From: Caulobacter sp. CCH9-E1
Lineage (GTDB): Bacteria; Pseudomonadota; Alphaproteobacteria; Caulobacterales; Caulobacteraceae
Direction of reading: 5' to 3'
DNA length: 25,382 nt
Assembly (NCBI RefSeq): GCF_001556515.1
Contig: NZ_LSJA01000238.1
Coordinates: 1-25,382, forward strand
In this document: piece by piece, positions 22,726 to 25,382 of the stretch
Numbering within the stretch: position 1 is the first letter of the stretch
Layout: every line of letters starts with the position of its first letter
The notes under the pieces: model-generated
Told to the model about the DNA's origin: nothing
Seen by the model: the letters and a program-made list of their open reading frames with translations, nothing else
Database searches by the model: none
Translations under genes and position numbers: made by a program

Positions 22726-23017
22726 GGCTTATCGATGCGCATACTGTAAGAGTAAATATTGCCGCCAGTCGCGCGAGCTGCTCAACCCACTGGTGCATTT
22801 ATACAAGCGTATAACGCCTTGTCTAACCTTGCGCCGCTCAGTTTTGGCGCCCGGCTGTTAGCCAAAAGGCTCGCCGATGGCGATATCCACACCTGCGTAC
22901 CGTGGCTTCGAAGCCGCGCTGAGGCTTGTCGTACAAGGCTTCTTGACGTTGCCGATTGACAGTCACGGCCAAAGTAACGGCCAAGTCGCTCGACTGGGGC
23001 GATAGGAGCGGATCGGG
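22726..23017. other. Gene-free stretch between divergent genes
   Basis: It is less GC-rich than its surroundings and holds no convincing gene. Visible elements are TTATAC-AAGC-GTATAA (22799-22814, 6-bp arms), the 12-bp palindrome GGCTTCGAAGCC (22904-22915), a TTGACA box (22956-22961) and a direct repeat ACGGCCAA (22965-22972 and 22977-22984). These could be promoter and operator sites for the two divergent genes; none fits a motif I can name. Confidence 0.4.
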
Positions 23018-23923
23018 ATGGAACGGGGTCTGGAGGTCGGGCGCGAGCGGGTGCTGCATCCTGGGCCTTTGCGTTGGCTGCGCGCCTTCGGCTGGATGGC
23101 GGCGCTCTTCGTGATCTTCACGATCGTCTACGCCGGCGCCCAGGCCGTCGGAAATCCCCTGTTCCAGGGGGGCGGTCGCGCGCTTGAGGTGCTGGAAGTC
23201 ACGGCCATCTGCGTCGCGGGGCTTGGCCTCTACGCGCTGATCGTCCGGCTTGCCGAGGGGCGTTGGCCCGAGGAGCTGAGCCTGAAGCCGGCGCTGCTGG
23301 ACCTGGTTCTGGGCCTGCTGATCGGCACCCTGATGCTGAGCGCCGCGGTCGGCGGCCTGTATGCGCTGGGCGTCTACGAGATCAGCGGTCCGCGCGCGGC
23401 CTCGCCCTGGGACACGATCGCCATGGCGATCGAGTCCGGTGTGATGGAGGAGCTGCTGATGCGCGCGATCGTTCTGCGTCTGCTGATGCGGGCCTTCGGG
23501 ATCTGGCCCGCCTTGGCGCTGCAGGCCCTGCTGTTTGGCGCGCTGCACCTGGCCAATCCGAACGCCACCCTGACCGCCGCCGTCGCCATCGCGATCGAGG
23601 CCGGCTTGATGCTGGCGGGCTTCTACCTGCTGACCGGACGTCTCTGGATGTCGATCGGCGTCCACGCGGCGTGGAACTTCACCCAGGGCTGGATCTGGGG
23701 CGCGTCGGTGTCGGGCATTCCGGTCAAGGAGAGCTGGCTGGTCAGCACGCCCAAGCCTGGCGCGCCGGAGTTTCTCAGCGGCGGAGCCTTCGGGCCCGAA
23801 GCGTCGCTGCCGGCGATGGTGGTCGGGACCTCGGTCGCTGTCGTGGTGCTGTGGATGGCGTGGCGCAAGGGCATGTTCCAGGCGCGCCCGGACGCGGCGC
23901 CCGAGGGCTCCGTCTCGGCCTGA
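23018..23923 (+). CDS. CPBP-family intramembrane metalloprotease (CAAX protease-like)
   Basis: The 301-residue protein has about seven or eight hydrophobic segments and the three signature motifs of the CPBP/ABI family: E144-E145-x3-R149 (MEELLMR), F173-x3-H177 (FGALH) and H216-x3-N220 (HAAWN), which place the catalytic glutamate and metal ligands within the membrane. Members cleave substrates in the membrane, as in prenylated-protein processing, bacteriocin immunity or anti-sigma removal. The target here is unknown. GGAG lies about 9 bases before ATG 23018. There is a cytosolic or periplasmic loop with PKPGAPEFLSGGAFGPE near residue 247 before the last segment. Confidence 0.9.
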   Translation: MERGLEVGRERVLHPGPLRWLRAFGWMAALFVIFTIVYAGAQAVGNPLFQGGGRALEVLEVTAICVAGLGLYALIVRLAEGRWPEELSLKPALLDLVLGLLIGTLMLSAAVGGLYALGVYEISGPRAASPWDTIAMAIESGVMEELLMRAIVLRLLMRAFGIWPALALQALLFGALHLANPNATLTAAVAIAIEAGLMLAGFYLLTGRLWMSIGVHAAWNFTQGWIWGASVSGIPVKESWLVSTPKPGAPEFLSGGAFGPEASLPAMVVGTSVAVVVLWMAWRKGMFQARPDAAPEGSVSA

Positions 23924-24017
23924 ATTTCTTGACGCCGGGGCAGGCTTTCCCTTCGCGTGAACGTCGTTCAGTGTGCTCTCGAGGCCGGCCGAAAGAGCCC
24001 GGTCCAGGGAGGATCCA

Positions 24018-25133
24018 GTGGATTTCGACTATTCGGACGACCAGAAGTTCCTGAAGGACGAGGCGCGCAAATTCCTCGCCGCCCATTGCGACGTCGCCGT
24101 CGTGCGCGGGGTGCTCGACAACCCCGAGCGCGCCTTTGACGAGAAGCTGTGGAAGGGCGTGGCCGAGCAGGGCTGGCTGGGCGCCTGCATTCCCGAAGAG
24201 TTCGGCGGCCTGGGTCTGGGGCGCGTCGAGCTCTGCGCCATCGCCGAGGAGCTGGGCCGCGCCGTGGCGCCGATCCCGTTCGCCTCGACGGTCTATGTCC
24301 TGGCCGAAGGGGTCATGGCGTTTGGGTCCGACGCCCAGAAGGCGTCGATCCTGCCGCGCATCGCCGCCGGCGAGCTGATCGGCTGCCTGGCGACCTCGGA
24401 AGGCCCGGGCGTGGTCGGGCCCGCCAGCCTGCAGTGCCGCGTCGAGGGCGGCAGGCTGACGGGGACGAAGATCCCGGTCACCGACGGCGACGTCGCGGGC
24501 GTCGCCCTGGTGCTGGCCAGCGAGGGCGGCCGTCCGGGCCTGTTTCTGGCGGACCTGAGCGGCGCGGGTGTGACGCGCGAGACGCTGAAGAGCCTCGACC
24601 CCACCCGCAGCGTCGCCAAGCTGACCTTCGCCGGGGCGGCCGCCGAGCGGATCGGCGACGCGGGCGCGGGCTTCGAGATCGTCCAGGCGATCCTGGACCG
24701 CGCCGCGGTGCTGCTGGCCTTCGAGCAACTGGGCGGCGCCGATCGCTGCCTGGAGATGGCCCGCGAATACGCCCTGGGCCGTTACGCCTTCGGCCGCGTG
24801 ATCGCCGGCTACCAGGCCATCAAGCACAAGCTGGCCGACATGTACGTCAAGAACGAGGTCGCCCGCTCCAACGCCTATTACGGGGCCTGGGCGCTGAACG
24901 ACGACGCGCCGGAGCTGCCGATCGCGGCGTCGGCGGCGCGCATCGCCGCGTCGGAGGCCTTCTGGTTCGCCAGCAAGGAGAACATCCAGGTGCATGGCGG
25001 CATGGGCTTCACCTGGGACGTCGACTGCCACCTCTACTACCGCCGCTCGCGGCAGCTCAGCCTGGTCGCCGGCGCGCCCAAGGTCTGGAAGGAACGGCTG
25101 GTCAGCCAGCTCGAACAGAAGAACGCGGCTTAA
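24018..25133 (+). CDS. Acyl-CoA dehydrogenase, first of an adjacent pair
   Basis: This flavoenzyme family makes the alpha,beta double bond in an acyl-CoA thioester. The 371-residue protein has the three expected parts: N-terminal helices (FDYSDDQKFLKDEARKFL, then GWLGACIPEEFGGLGLG), a middle beta domain (TSEGPG, GTKIPVTDG), and C-terminal helices with YALGRYAFGRVIAGYQAIKHKLADM and QVHGGMGFTWDVDCHLYYRR. Many relatives read TWE where this has TWD (about residue 336). GTG 24018 is used because AGGGAGGA lies just ahead. TTGACGC at 23929-23935 matches a Caulobacter -35 box but the -10 is weak. A second dehydrogenase gene starts 22 bases after its stop, as in heteromeric acyl-CoA dehydrogenases; substrate unknown. 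Confidence 0.92.
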   Translation: MDFDYSDDQKFLKDEARKFLAAHCDVAVVRGVLDNPERAFDEKLWKGVAEQGWLGACIPEEFGGLGLGRVELCAIAEELGRAVAPIPFASTVYVLAEGVMAFGSDAQKASILPRIAAGELIGCLATSEGPGVVGPASLQCRVEGGRLTGTKIPVTDGDVAGVALVLASEGGRPGLFLADLSGAGVTRETLKSLDPTRSVAKLTFAGAAAERIGDAGAGFEIVQAILDRAAVLLAFEQLGGADRCLEMAREYALGRYAFGRVIAGYQAIKHKLADMYVKNEVARSNAYYGAWALNDDAPELPIAASAARIAASEAFWFASKENIQVHGGMGFTWDVDCHLYYRRSRQLSLVAGAPKVWKERLVSQLEQKNAA

Positions 25134-25155
25134 GGCTCAAGGGAGGAACAGGATC

Positions 25156-25382
25156 ATGGACTTCAACGACTCCCCGGAAGAAGCCGCCTACCGCGAAAAG
25201 GCCCGCGCCTGGCTCGCCGAGCACGCCGCCGCGCACCGCGCCAAGTGGGGCGAGCTGAAGCCCAACACCCCCGAGCACATGGCCGCCGCCAAGGACTGGC
25301 AGGCGACCAAGGCCTCGGCGGGCTATGCCTGCATCACCTGGCCCGCGGCCATCGGCGGGGGCCAGGTGATGCAGGCATAGCC
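25156..25382 (+). CDS. Acyl-CoA dehydrogenase, second of the pair; 3' end missing
   Basis: ATG 25156 follows GGGAGGA and opens a typical acyl-CoA dehydrogenase N-terminus: MDFNDSPEEAAYREKARAWLAEH and, near residue 56, a GYACITWPAAIGG segment that corresponds to the W-P-x-x-x-GG turn of the family. About 68 residues look genuine. From about 25359 the sequence is the reverse complement of 25321-25344, so the closing GQVMQA and the TAG at 25378-25380 are probably artefacts of the contig end. The gene should continue for roughly 300 more codons outside the window. Linked with the preceding gene. Confidence 0.85.
25321..25382. repeat. 24-bp perfect inverted repeat at the contig end
   Basis: The 24 bases at 25359-25382 are the exact reverse complement of 25321-25344, with 14 bases between them. 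The left arm codes for the conserved part of an acyl-CoA dehydrogenase; the right arm breaks that coding and ends at the last base. This is the pattern of a fold-back assembly or library artefact rather than of a biological repeat. Confidence 0.85.

Noticed and set aside
22901..22918. tRNA T-arm-like sequence GGCTTCGAAGCC
   Set aside because: No matching acceptor, D-arm or anticodon arm surrounds it; it is just a palindrome.
22759..22959. 66-codon open frame starting with TTG
   Set aside because: No ribosome binding site, no recognisable protein pattern, and codon use unlike the neighbours.

Overview
The window reads as chromosomal DNA of a Caulobacter-type alphaproteobacterium. Signs are high GC with strong third-position bias, a Caulobacter-style promoter (GCTAGAAC -10 box), homologues of the cell-cycle proteins PleC and ShpA, a UrcA protein, and the alphaproteobacterial sulfur cluster in which DUF2849 and DUF934 genes flank a sulfite reductase. 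Species assignment is inference from gene content; no search was run. Both ends look like contig ends: the first ~53 bases resemble the tip of an insertion sequence, and the last 62 bases form a 24-bp perfect inverted repeat that looks like a fold-back artefact.

Layout. 1-3534: tail of a type I restriction-modification locus, with a small DUF4357 gene (5' end apparently lost) overlapping hsdR by ATGA. 3627-3702: tRNA-Lys(CTT) on the minus strand, its 3' end facing the restriction locus, as expected for an island integration site. 3787-5028: a histidine phosphotransfer protein (probably ShpA) and an AIM24-family protein. 5161-6498 (minus): a LysR regulator of GcvA type followed by a small chorismate mutase-like protein. 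6685-10859 (plus, divergent from the LysR gene): a compact sulfur-assimilation operon: SUMT, DUF2849, siroheme sulfite reductase, DUF934, and APS-type CysH. 10992-13793 (minus): a 3D-domain exported protein and a penicillin/AHL-acylase family Ntn hydrolase. 13998-16076 (plus): GST, exported S1/P1 nuclease and Nudix hydrolase, nearly end to end. 16092-22695 (minus): UrcA protein, PleC sensor kinase, aminopeptidase N and an unknown protein. 23018-25382 (plus): a CPBP membrane protease and a pair of acyl-CoA dehydrogenase genes, the second cut off by the contig end.

How the genes work together. SUMT starts siroheme synthesis, siroheme is the cofactor of the sulfite reductase, and CysH makes the sulfite, so the operon covers APS to sulfide plus part of cofactor supply. 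PleC and ShpA belong to the network that controls swarmer-to-stalked development in Caulobacter, but they sit in separate transcription units here. Three palindromic GC-rich intergenic repeats lie at 5038-5157, 7471-7598 and 10868-10984; the middle one is inside the SUMT reading frame and encodes its last ~48 residues.

Most of the window is ordinary conserved chromosome. The least ordinary parts are the two ends, the tRNA-adjacent restriction locus, the repeat translated as part of SUMT, and a few RNA-structure candidates. I did not find a clearly new multi-gene system.
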